DNA from: a virus
Length of the DNA stretch: 20,790 nt
Reading direction: 5' to 3' (one strand)
Virus record (IMG/VR): IMGVR_UViG_3300027970_001559
Coordinates: 1-20,790 of that record
Shown: positions 1-5,746 of the stretch, in pieces
Position numbering within the stretch: position 1 is the stretch's first letter
How the letters are laid out: each line of letters starts with the position of its first letter
The notes under the pieces: generated by a model
Database searches by the model: none
What the model was told of the DNA's origin: nothing
What the model saw: only the letters and a program-made list of their open reading frames with translations
Position numbers and translations under genes: made by a program

Positions 1-276
1 CTTTTTAAAGCCGCAAAAAATCTACCCTTTGGAAAAGAAAGAAACCGACAATTAAAAAAAGCTTGGGATTCCAAAAGAAGGTTCGCAAATTTAGATTTTG
101 GTTATGCAATAACATCACATAAAAGCCAAGGGTCGACATATAAATACGTTATTGTTGTTGAAGACGATATTTTATCGGTTTCAATGATAAATGAAGTTGA
201 GAAATCACAATCGTTATATACAGCAATAACCAGGGCGTCAGATAAGGTTTGGATTGTTTCGGAATTAAATGCATAA
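1..276 (+). CDS. SF1 (Dda/RecD-like) DNA helicase, C-terminal end, partial
   Basis: The reading frame is open from base 1 to a TAA at 274-276, giving the last 91 residues of a protein whose start lies outside the window. It contains GYAITSHKSQGSTYK, a typical motif V-like segment of superfamily 1 helicases of the Dda/RecD/UvrD_C_2 type. LYTAITRASDKVWIV follows, the motif VI region with its conserved Arg (arginine finger). The protein should therefore be an ATP-dependent DNA helicase acting in phage replication or recombination. T4 Dda has the same kind of C-terminal block, but the fragment is too short to separate Dda from RecD-like helicases. The gene converges with the minus-strand gene at 304, with only 27 bp between them and no strong terminator. 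Confidence 0.85.
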   Translation, partial: LFKAAKNLPFGKERNRQLKKAWDSKRRFANLDFGYAITSHKSQGSTYKYVIVVEDDILSVSMINEVEKSQSLYTAITRASDKVWIVSELNA

Positions 277-303
277 TTTTAATTTATCACAAAAGCCTAT
301 GGC

Positions 304-1581
304 CTAAAGACTTGCTTTATCCCAGTTAAGTTTCTTAAAAGATGTCGTTTTATATGTTGTTAACACATTTCTTTTATGGGTTATCTCCAGCATATACACG
401 CATAAAGCCATGGCTTCTTCATAACTTAAACCATAATCTTCGTTTAATTTTAACCAAATTTGTTGATGATCTATCCATAAAAGAGGAACTTTTCCACCTT
501 TGTTAATGTCATCCGCCATTAAAGTTTCACCCATTTCATTCTTATAAAGCATCCATCCTGAGTGTTTTTTTGATTCTACCATCCTTAAACTGGACATTAA
601 ATCATATAAAAATTTGTACCTTTCTTCTTTTTGTTTCTTGGTGGGTACATAGATTCTTTCTAAACCTGAGTCTCCGTATGTTTTTGGGTTTATACAATAA
701 AAACCTGTAGCATCCCCGTTAATTTTTTCTAAAATAGAATATACCGTAGATTTAAATTCAGGCCTACCATTTCCATACATGCTATTACTAGGTACCAAAA
801 CAAAATCATCAGGATTTTTTTCATTTATATATGGTTTAATATTTAAAACAGCTAAAGGATTATTGATATTTTTATCATTTTTATTAATTAAATAAGAAAT
901 TAAAGAACCTTCTTTAACTTCATGGATTAAATATTTAACATTTTCACCCTCTTCTTTTCTATCTTCAATTTCAGATTTTAAGTTTTTTATTTTTTTTAAA
1001 ATATTAACATAATTTGGGTCTTCTTTTTGTAAAGAACTTAATTTATTATTTAAGGTGTTCATTTGGTTAAATAACACCTCAACTCTTTTAGAACTAGTAT
1101 GACCCATTGTCATACAGTTAGTCCAATTTCTATCGGTATCAGAACCCGCAATATCATAAGGATGACGAGAAATAACAACCATTAAATTATCGATATCAGA
1201 GGTTAAAGCTTTTCTTGCTTCATCGGAAACAAACTTTTTCATTAAATCATCAGCTTTTAATCTAGTTAAAACTTTACCGATCGAGGTTGTGTTTTTAGAC
1301 TCACCAAATTTAGCAATACCTTTAATATAATCCAAAACTTGATATCCATTTTGAGTTAAAAAATCAGTAACTTCTTTTTCAACATTAGAAACAGGGCCAG
1401 ATTTTTCTTCTTTTCCTAGTGGTATGTAAATACGATAATAATTTTTATCATGTTCATATTCATCACCTAATTTTTTAAAAATATCGGTATATCTTTCACG
1501 ATTAAAAGCTTTAACATATTTTCTAAATTGGGATGGTTTTAAGGCTTCTTGTAATAATATTTTATGGATTATGTTTCTCAT
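304..1581 (-). CDS. Uncharacterised phage protein with capsid-targeting-like leader, 425 aa
   Basis: Function unknown. The first 12 residues, MRNIIHKILLQE, form a short hydrophobic/basic leader ending in LQE, which fits the (L/I)xE cleavage consensus of T4-type prohead proteases. A central block around residues 137-160 contains HPYDIAGSDTDRNWTNCM, a motif I associate with uncharacterised phage proteins but cannot name. A charged, probably coiled-coil stretch follows (about 172-215). The last ~100 residues (from FLYDLMSSLRMVES, about 324) are clearly homologous to the 123-aa protein at 2712-3083 and include LEITHKRNVLTT near the end. The start at 1581 is supported by the leader and by the ATATTTATTA motif 14 bp upstream. 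It is probably an internal virion protein; that is inference. Confidence 0.8.
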   Translation of the reverse strand: MRNIIHKILLQEALKPSQFRKYVKAFNRERYTDIFKKLGDEYEHDKNYYRIYIPLGKEEKSGPVSNVEKEVTDFLTQNGYQVLDYIKGIAKFGESKNTTSIGKVLTRLKADDLMKKFVSDEARKALTSDIDNLMVVISRHPYDIAGSDTDRNWTNCMTMGHTSSKRVEVLFNQMNTLNNKLSSLQKEDPNYVNILKKIKNLKSEIEDRKEEGENVKYLIHEVKEGSLISYLINKNDKNINNPLAVLNIKPYINEKNPDDFVLVPSNSMYGNGRPEFKSTVYSILEKINGDATGFYCINPKTYGDSGLERIYVPTKKQKEERYKFLYDLMSSLRMVESKKHSGWMLYKNEMGETLMADDINKGGKVPLLWIDHQQIWLKLNEDYGLSYEEAMALCVYMLEITHKRNVLTTYKTTSFKKLNWDKASL

Positions 1582-1595
1582 AATGAAATCTTTTT

Positions 1596-1605
1596 TAATA
1601 AATAT
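1596..1605 (-). promoter_or_regulatory. Putative late-type promoter motif ATATTTATTA
   Basis: On the coding (minus) strand this reads ATATTTATTA, 14 bp upstream of the ATG at 1581. The same 10-mer lies upstream of six other minus-strand genes in the window (5108, 5733, 7330, 12111, 14361, 18750), always in the same orientation. It may be a phage sigma-factor site. No transcription start is known, and the AT-rich genome weakens any single copy. Confidence 0.45.
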
Positions 1606-1624
1606 TTAGTTTTCAATAAAAAAA

Positions 1625-1655
1625 TTTGCCAAATCAAAAAACTTTCTTATATTTG
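1625..1655 (+). promoter_or_regulatory. Bacteroidetes-type promoter of the metallopeptidase gene
   Basis: TTTG (1625-1628, within TTTGCCA) and TATATTTG (1648-1655) are separated by 19 bp. They match the Bacteroidetes housekeeping promoter (-33 TTTG, -7 TAnnTTTG). The expected transcription start lies a few bases downstream, leaving a leader of roughly 15 nt before the ATG at 1676. Identical elements with identical spacing occur at 5152-5182 and 12890-12920. Confidence 0.85.
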
Positions 1656-1675
1656 TATACTAAAATTTATACAAA

Positions 1676-2527
1676 ATGAAAACAACAGAAGAAAAACTTA
1701 ACCGATTAAAAGAAGTTCTTTCAATACCAACATACTCACAAGATGAAAAGTTAATGATTGAATACCTCCAAAAAGTTTTAACCGAAAAAGGTTATGGCCA
1801 TTACACAGATGTACACGGTAATGTTTACGTTACTAAAGGTCAAACAGAAAGTTACCCTTGTTTTATTGCCCACACCGATACCGTTCACAAAGTTAATTTA
1901 AATTTAACCGTTGTTGAAAGTTACCATAAGGGAGAAACCATTCTTAAAGGTGTTGATAGTTCTAACGGAAAAGCAACTGGTATTGGTGGCGATGATAAAT
2001 GTGGTATTTTCTTGGCACTTGAAATGTTAGACACATTACCAAATGTTAAAGCAGCTTTCTTTGTATCTGAAGAAATTGGGTGTAGAGGTAGTATGTACGC
2101 TGACCCTGAGTTTTTTAAAAACGTTGGTTACGCCATTCAGTATGATTCGCCAGAGGGTGATTCAATGAGTTTGACTTTAATGGGTAGATATCTTTTTAAT
2201 CAAAAATCGGAGTTTGCTAACAAAGTAACTGGGTTAATTAAAGAACACGGTATTAATGATTGGGCATACCATCCTTATACCGACGCATGGCAAATCGTTG
2301 AACAGTTTGAAATTGCTTGTTTGAATCTTGCGGCAGGATATTACCAATATCATACAGCAAATGAATATGTTTCAATCAAAGATGTTGAAAACGGATTCCA
2401 ATTGGGATTAAAACTGGTTGAAACTTTGGGTGAGAAAAAATATGGTAACAAAAAAGAAAGCAAATATCAAATTTTAAATGAAGGTTATAACCAGAGAAAA
2501 AAGTTAGATTACGGATATAACGATTAA
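1676..2527 (+). CDS. M20/M42-like metallopeptidase
   Basis: Probable zinc aminopeptidase or deacylase of the M20/M42/M28 fold. Candidate metal ligands are visible in order: H66-x-D68 in IAHTDTVHK, D106 in GIGGDDKCG (bridging Asp), catalytic E132 and ligand E133 in VSEEIGCRGS, D157 in IQYDSPEG, and H226 in YQYHTANE near the end. The set looks complete, so the enzyme should be active. At 283 aa it is much shorter than cellular M20 enzymes (about 400 aa); the segment between D157 and H226 is too short for the usual dimerisation (lid) domain. The DDK-G and EE-G-RG signatures resemble peptidase T and M42. It is a monocistronic gene with its own promoter and terminator, so probably early and cytoplasmic. 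The substrate cannot be told. Confidence 0.88.
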   Translation: MKTTEEKLNRLKEVLSIPTYSQDEKLMIEYLQKVLTEKGYGHYTDVHGNVYVTKGQTESYPCFIAHTDTVHKVNLNLTVVESYHKGETILKGVDSSNGKATGIGGDDKCGIFLALEMLDTLPNVKAAFFVSEEIGCRGSMYADPEFFKNVGYAIQYDSPEGDSMSLTLMGRYLFNQKSEFANKVTGLIKEHGINDWAYHPYTDAWQIVEQFEIACLNLAAGYYQYHTANEYVSIKDVENGFQLGLKLVETLGEKKYGNKKESKYQILNEGYNQRKKLDYGYND

Positions 2528-2553
2528 AAAAAGGGACTCTAGGTCCCTTTTTT
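2527..2553. terminator. Bidirectional rho-independent terminator
   Basis: GGGAC (2533-2537) pairs with GTCCC (2543-2547) around a 5-nt loop. An A-tract lies before and a T-tract after the stem, so the hairpin can end transcription on both strands: the peptidase mRNA from the left and the 5108-2712 operon from the right. Confidence 0.9.
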
Positions 2554-2598
2554 GTATTATATAAAATACGGTAATTTAATTTTTAAGATAAAGCCATT

Positions 2599-2760
2599 AA
2601 CACCCTTCGTTTATGGGTCATTTCCAGCATACGGTACTCGCTGGATTGCCGATTATCGGATGTCAATACCTTTCGTTTATGTGTCATTTCCAGCGTTTAT
2701 TCACTCGCCAATTATAAATCATCAGTTGTCAATACCTTTCGTTTATGGGTCATCTCCAAC
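2599..2760 (-). repeat. 66-bp-period degenerate tandem repeat of a gene 3' end
   Basis: Three copies of a ~31-bp core (2599-2628, 2663-2694, 2729-2760) recur with an exact 66-bp (22-codon) period. The rightmost copy is inside the 123-aa gene and encodes LEMTHKRKVLTT. The other two lie beyond its stop codon, in the same frame, and encode LEMTHKRKVLTS and LEMTHKRRVLM with in-frame stops between. The units between the cores are only weakly similar. A fourth, diverged copy is the 3' part of the gene at 304-1581 (about 360-391). The repeat is therefore a remnant of repeated 3'-end duplication or exchange. The rest of 2554-2711 shows no intact gene. Confidence 0.85.
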
Positions 2761-3083
2761 ATACGTAAGCATAAAGCCTTAATATCTTCCGTTTTTAAAC
2801 CATAACCTCTTAATTTTACCCAGATTCTGTCATAATCAACATATAAACTAGGGTTTTTGGTACCGGTATTGATATCATCTGCCATTAAATTTTCCCCATT
2901 TTCATTCTTGTACACCATCCAATTTTTCGATTTTTCTGATTCTGATTCTACCATCTTTAAACTGGACATTAGATCATATAAAAATTCTTCAGCAGGGGTA
3001 AATTGTTTAACATTCTGTTGAACCCATTCAAAATTTTCAGGGTCAAATTCTTCTTTTAATATTTTTTTAATTAAGTTTTTCAT
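2712..3083 (-). CDS. Small leader-bearing protein, paralogue of the 425-aa protein's C-terminus
   Basis: 123 aa, function unknown. It begins with MKNLIKKILKEE, a hydrophobic/basic leader ending in LKE, very like MRNIIHKILLQE of the 425-aa protein at 304-1581. Residues 34-123 (FLYDLMSSLKMVES ... LEMTHKRKVLTTDDL) align with the last ~100 residues of that protein, sharing YKNE, LMADDIN, IW-KL and THKR. In effect it is a leader joined directly to the C-terminal domain, without the ~290-residue middle. It is the last gene of the 5108-2712 operon; its ATG overlaps the stop of the upstream gene by 4 bp, so translation is probably coupled. Degenerate tandem copies of its 3' end follow the stop codon. 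Confidence 0.85.
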   Translation of the reverse strand: MKNLIKKILKEEFDPENFEWVQQNVKQFTPAEEFLYDLMSSLKMVESESEKSKNWMVYKNENGENLMADDINTGTKNPSLYVDYDRIWVKLRGYGLKTEDIKALCLRMLEMTHKRKVLTTDDL

Positions 3084-3451
3084 TTTAAAGTTAAAAGATA
3101 TTTTAACTTATTTATTTCTCCAAGCATTTCATCACGAATATTTAACAAATCGGTATCTTTTTGTGGGTCTAAAGAATTACTTAAAGACATTAAAAATTCT
3201 AAATTTTGATTTAAAAATTCGTTTAATCCCAAGTCATTGGTATTTTTTAAAACAATGGTTCCTTCACCTGAAGCAAATTCAACACGGCCATATTTACCCA
3301 TGTAAACTTCAATAAAGCCGTCAATAAGGCCGTTTAATGCATCATAAATACCGCCGTAAGCGTTATGTCTTGCATATGATTTTGTTTGCCAATGTAAAAC
3401 TCTAAATTGTTCTTGTAGAGTTATAAAGTTAATCATTAATTGTTCTTTCAT
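3080..3451 (-). CDS. Dps/ferritin-like phage protein
   Basis: 123 aa, predicted all-helical. The segment FRVLHWQTKSYARHNAYGG followed by IYDALNGLIDGFIEVYMGKYGR resembles the ferroxidase helices of Dps-type mini-ferritins. H29, D44 and E48 have the spacing of the Dps residues H43, D58 and E62, and H20 sits in an LHW context like the first Dps His, with a loop about 3 residues shorter. I believe phage proteins of this type have a Pfam DUF entry (possibly DUF5856), from memory and unchecked. It could bind iron or protect DNA; whether it oxidises iron is unknown. It lacks an obvious (L/I)xE leader. Its start overlaps the upstream stop by 1 bp and its stop overlaps the next start by 4 bp, inside a four-gene operon. 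Confidence 0.8.
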   Translation of the reverse strand: MKEQLMINFITLQEQFRVLHWQTKSYARHNAYGGIYDALNGLIDGFIEVYMGKYGRVEFASGEGTIVLKNTNDLGLNEFLNQNLEFLMSLSNSLDPQKDTDLLNIRDEMLGEINKLKYLLTLK

Positions 3452-4548
3452 TATCTGTAGTATATTCTTTGTTTGTTATAATCTATTATTTGGTTATTAT
3501 CACCGTTATAGATGTTTTTAAAAACATCAACAGAATTCGGTGATTCTATAGGTAGTGCTGCTTTTAAGGCTTTAGTGAATAAAGTATTTGAATATTGTAA
3601 TTGTACATCATCACAACCATGTACTTGACAATAATTTGCTTCACATAATTCTGATATTACCATACCAGTATAAAAACCATGTAAATCATGTGGTACAACA
3701 AATTTATCTGCATTACACCAAACAGCCACAATCGGTTTTGTTTTTAAAATATTTAAAAAGTCATAACCAATGGAGTAATTATTATATTTAACATATTGAC
3801 CATTATCGTTTAACTCAACACCATTAACACCACCAATCATACTTAACATTAAACCACCTGGTGACCCATGACCCATCATTATAATTCTTCGGTGATTTTT
3901 CACGGTTTCCTTTAAATTATACATATCTTCTTTAGTTGTTAAAACTGTTGCGTTTAAACCGGCATAAGATGCTTTTAAAAAGTCAGTAGTTCTATCATCT
4001 GGGTGTATGATTAATGTGCCACCTTTTTTGACGTTTCTAGTTAACATCTCTTCTAACTCTTCTGGAGTATAAGATTTAGTGTCTATTGTGTTATCATAAG
4101 TGCCGTAACCACCATAAGTGCCGTAACCACCGTAACCACTAGAAAAATCTTTTTTGTTTTTAATATGAAAACATAATTCTTCAACCGCATACAAAGTGTA
4201 TACATTAATATTTCTTGGTGACTTTAAAATTTTATAATATATCTCATCTGGAACATCTCTTAACGATTCTAAGACATCACGAACAACAAATCTGTTAATA
4301 TGTTTAAGATTTTTATGGAAACATTCGGCAGCTGAAACTACGGCTTCTAAGCTTTCAACATCAAACCCACCTAATTCATTAGCTTCAATAATCATCCATT
4401 CCAAATATCCATTATTACCAGAAGGATCTGCCATGGATAAATCTCTTATGGCAACTTCTGGGACTTCATATTTAGAGTATTTTTTTATAATATTCTCTAA
4501 GTGACTCTCATTTAATATGGTTTCTAAAATAATATGTTTAAGATTCAT
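3451..4548 (-). CDS. Caspase-like (clan CD) putative cysteine peptidase with capsid-targeting-like leader
   Basis: 365 aa. The leader MNLKHIILETILNE ends in LNE, a (L/I)xE site. An N-terminal domain (about 20-130) contains ADPSGNNGYLEWMI, a motif I associate with uncharacterised phage proteins. A Gly/Tyr-rich linker (about 137-151) leads to an alpha/beta domain. There, IIMMGHGSPGG carries H227 and PIVAVWCNAD carries C278. A hydrophobic strand ending in HG, then a second hydrophobic strand ending in Cys, is the His-Cys dyad pattern of clan CD peptidases (caspase/gingipain/C80/CHAT). The rest is GFYTGMVISELCEA and a Cys-rich tail. Activity and substrate are inferred, not shown; it could be an inactive homologue. 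It is gene 2 of the 5108-2712 operon, joined by 1-bp TAATG overlaps on both sides. Confidence 0.7.
   Translation of the reverse strand: MNLKHIILETILNESHLENIIKKYSKYEVPEVAIRDLSMADPSGNNGYLEWMIIEANELGGFDVESLEAVVSAAECFHKNLKHINRFVVRDVLESLRDVPDEIYYKILKSPRNINVYTLYAVEELCFHIKNKKDFSSGYGGYGTYGGYGTYDNTIDTKSYTPEELEEMLTRNVKKGGTLIIHPDDRTTDFLKASYAGLNATVLTTKEDMYNLKETVKNHRRIIMMGHGSPGGLMLSMIGGVNGVELNDNGQYVKYNNYSIGYDFLNILKTKPIVAVWCNADKFVVPHDLHGFYTGMVISELCEANYCQVHGCDDVQLQYSNTLFTKALKAALPIESPNSVDVFKNIYNGDNNQIIDYNKQRIYYR
4095..4130 (-). repeat. 18-bp tandem repeat encoding a Gly/Tyr linker
   Basis: Two adjacent identical 18-bp units (4095-4112 and 4113-4130, plus-strand catAAGTGCCGTAACCAC) encode the GGYGTY repeat in the linker between the N-terminal and peptidase-like domains of the protein at 3451-4548. 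The period is a multiple of 3, so copy-number change would keep the frame. Confidence 0.8.
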
Positions 4549-5108
4549 TATTCCTCCTTTCCTCCTGTGAGTAACTTACTTAATTTTTCTTTTAAATCAG
4601 CTATTTCTTCTTCCATTTCTTCAACCTCAGTATCTCTATCACTTAATTTTTCTTTTAGGTCTGCCACTTCTTCTTCTAGATCTTCAACCTCACCATCTCT
4701 GGAATCACGACCTTCATCATAACCTTCTTGCCTCGCATCGTTAACTCGTTCTCTATGGTCTTCTTCCCAAATATAATCATCACAACAACCATCACAAGAA
4801 CAATCATTGCTAGAACCATAATCACGACCCAGATCCCAAGCTACATTAAATTGGCTATATAATTCATCAGCAATATCGTTTAAAATATCTAATTTTGTAA
4901 TACCGTTATCGACCAACAATTCAAAAGTATCATCCATGTCAACACTCCATTCACTTTCAATTCTACGCCAACTTTTTTTAAACTGTTTTTCACCTCTACT
5001 GACATCCAAATCATTTACCCAAGAAAATTCGTCACCAACATCTTCCTTTATGATTTTAACAACCAATTTTTGGATGTCGTTTTCCGTTAATTTAATAATT
5101 TTTTTCAT
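4548..5108 (-). CDS. Acidic coiled-coil protein with capsid-targeting-like leader
   Basis: 186 aa, function unknown. The N-terminus, MKKIIKLTENDIQ through VVKIIKE at residues 16-22, is a hydrophobic/basic amphipathic leader ending in IKE; leaders of this LTExD style recur, to my knowledge, at the start of many phage proteins. The middle (about 28-95) is unassigned. A cysteine cluster, CSCDGCC (103-109), could bind metal. Residues 140-181 are a highly charged coiled coil made of two 21-residue repeats, each three heptads with the core LEEEVADLKEKLS or MEEEIADLKEKLS. It is the first gene of a four-gene operon, with the ATATTTATTA motif 12 bp upstream and its stop overlapping the next start (TAATG). 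A scaffold or oligomerising internal virion protein is plausible. Confidence 0.8.
   Translation of the reverse strand: MKKIIKLTENDIQKLVVKIIKEDVGDEFSWVNDLDVSRGEKQFKKSWRRIESEWSVDMDDTFELLVDNGITKLDILNDIADELYSQFNVAWDLGRDYGSSNDCSCDGCCDDYIWEEDHRERVNDARQEGYDEGRDSRDGEVEDLEEEVADLKEKLSDRDTEVEEMEEEIADLKEKLSKLLTGGKEE
4566..4691 (-). repeat. 63-bp tandem repeat encoding a three-heptad coiled coil
   Basis: Two adjacent 63-bp units (4629-4691 and 4566-4628) encode residues 140-160 and 161-181 of the coiled-coil protein. They differ mainly by conservative changes (Glu/Asp, Val/Ile, Leu/Met), as expected of an in-frame duplication that has diverged. Confidence 0.75.
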
Positions 5109-5120
5109 TAAAATATTTAT

Positions 5121-5130
5121 TAATAAATAT
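5121..5130 (-). promoter_or_regulatory. Putative late-type promoter motif ATATTTATTA (four-gene operon)
   Basis: The coding-strand ATATTTATTA lies 12 bp upstream of the ATG at 5108 and is part of a longer palindrome, ATATTTATTAATAAATAT. It heads the operon 5108-2712. See the recurring-motif finding. Confidence 0.5.
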
Positions 5131-5151
5131 GCATAATTTTTAAAAAATTAT

Positions 5152-5182
5152 TTTGCCAATCATATATTTAAAAGTATATTTG
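5152..5182 (+). promoter_or_regulatory. Bacteroidetes-type promoter of the small RNA
   Basis: TTTG (5152-5155, within TTTTGCCAA) and TATATTTG (5175-5182) are 19 bp apart, identical in sequence and spacing to the promoters at 1625-1655 and 12890-12920. No plus-strand protein gene follows. The only downstream element is the structured region ending in a terminator at 5336, so this promoter most likely drives a non-coding RNA. Confidence 0.85.
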
Positions 5183-5188
5183 TATCAC

Positions 5189-5336
5189 AAAATTAAAACA
5201 CAGGGTTGAATCGGTTAATCCCTTAAGCTTAATCGACGTAATGTGACGAAACAACATGGTGAAAATCCACAATCTTTAACAGATATTAAAGATGAAAAAT
5301 AAAAAACCCATCGGTCAGAATACTGGTGGGTTTTTT
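5189..5336 (+). ncRNA. Orphan structured small RNA, possibly cobalamin-riboswitch-related
   Basis: A transcript of roughly 145-150 nt is predicted from the promoter at 5152-5182 to the terminator at 5301-5336; the start is estimated. Visible helices are: 5211-5218 with 5229-5236 (8 bp, one G-U); UGG 5257-5259 with CCA 5267-5269 around loop UGAAAAU; a perfect 8-bp stem 5272-5279 with 5286-5293 around CAGATA; and the terminator stem. GGTGAAAATCC (5258-5268) and GTCAGAATAC (5314-5323) are identical to two conserved blocks I recall from cobalamin riboswitches, the P4/L4 core and the B12-box/L13. The canonical GGGAA and CCCGC blocks are missing, and no plus-strand gene follows. The RNA gene is well supported; the cobalamin link is tentative. 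Confidence 0.75.
5301..5336. terminator. Terminator of the small RNA (bidirectional)
   Basis: AACCCATC (5305-5312) pairs with GGTGGGTT (5325-5332), including one G-U pair. It is followed by a T-run and preceded by an A-run, so it can act on both strands and also serve the minus-strand gene ending at 5335. The loop holds the B12-box-like GTCAGAATAC, in which CAG and CTG can form an inner stem around AATA. Confidence 0.88.
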
Positions 5337-5733
5337 AATTGCCAAACAATTGCAATTGATCACGACCAATTTCAAAATCTTTTTTATTCATTACGGTAAC
5401 AATATTTAATATCCATTGATAAGGGTCAACCATTTCGGGCTCAATAACAATATTTAAATAAGGGTATTTGGTGTCGGAAATAATAAATCTAACCTTATCC
5501 TTAATCTCATCGACAGCAATTTTAAAAGCAATATCATCCAAAACCTTTTTAACCAAATTAAGAATGTCGACATCATGAATAACAACACCTTTTTCTGCAA
5601 CGTGACGCCATTGTCTTTTTTTGGAATGTTCACTTGGATCGTGTCGTAAATTAAAATTAATAAAAATATTAGCTTTTAATTGTGCAATTCTTCTTTCCAG
5701 AATTAATTGTTCTTTAATAAGTTTTTTAATCAT
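5335..5733 (-). CDS. Small leader-bearing protein, possible nuclease-like fold
   Basis: 132 aa, not recognised with certainty. The first 8 residues, MIKKLIKE, end in IKE like the other leader-bearing proteins here. The body contains RHDPSEHSKKRQWRHVAEKG, a helix around 57-80, then strands ending in LNIVTVMNKKDF. The order (basic His/Arg helix, a Gly turn, helix, strands, and a TVM strand near the end) is reminiscent of small BECR-fold RNase toxins and DUF4258-type proteins, but no catalytic set can be assigned, so this is only a suggestion. ATATTTATTA lies just 2 bp upstream of the ATG, closer than for other genes. The stop overlaps the terminator of the convergent small RNA. Confidence 0.75.
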   Translation of the reverse strand: MIKKLIKEQLILERRIAQLKANIFINFNLRHDPSEHSKKRQWRHVAEKGVVIHDVDILNLVKKVLDDIAFKIAVDEIKDKVRFIISDTKYPYLNIVIEPEMVDPYQWILNIVTVMNKKDFEIGRDQLQLFGN

Positions 5734-5735
5734 AA

Positions 5736-5745
5736 TAATAAATAT
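5736..5745 (-). promoter_or_regulatory. ATATTTATTA motif upstream of the 5733 gene
   Basis: Exact copy of the coding-strand motif found before other minus-strand genes, but only 2 bp from the ATG at 5733. As a promoter it would give a leaderless or internally initiated mRNA, so this copy argues that the element may not be a simple -10 box. Confidence 0.35.
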
Positions 5746-5746
5746 T

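Noticed and set aside
2554-2760. CRISPR-like look: ~31-bp repeats separated by 34-bp variable segments
   Set aside because: The repeat cores are not identical, one copy is coding sequence of a gene, the period is exactly 22 codons in the same frame, and the spacers are weakly similar to each other. A 3'-end duplication explains it better.
2552-2782. 76-aa plus-strand open frame
   Set aside because: It runs antisense through the 66-bp repeats and into the 123-aa gene; its repetitive protein is just the other strand of the repeat.
5189-5336. tRNA or tmRNA
   Set aside because: No acceptor stem, no GGTTCRA T-loop in the right context, no CCA end and no cloverleaf.
5292-5400. Possible 35-aa ORF (ATG at 5292, MKNKKPIGQNTGG...) at the end of the small RNA
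   Set aside because: It would run through the terminator hairpin and antisense into the convergent gene, and has no clear initiation signal. A 7-codon frame (MVKIHNL, 5256) inside the RNA was also judged chance.
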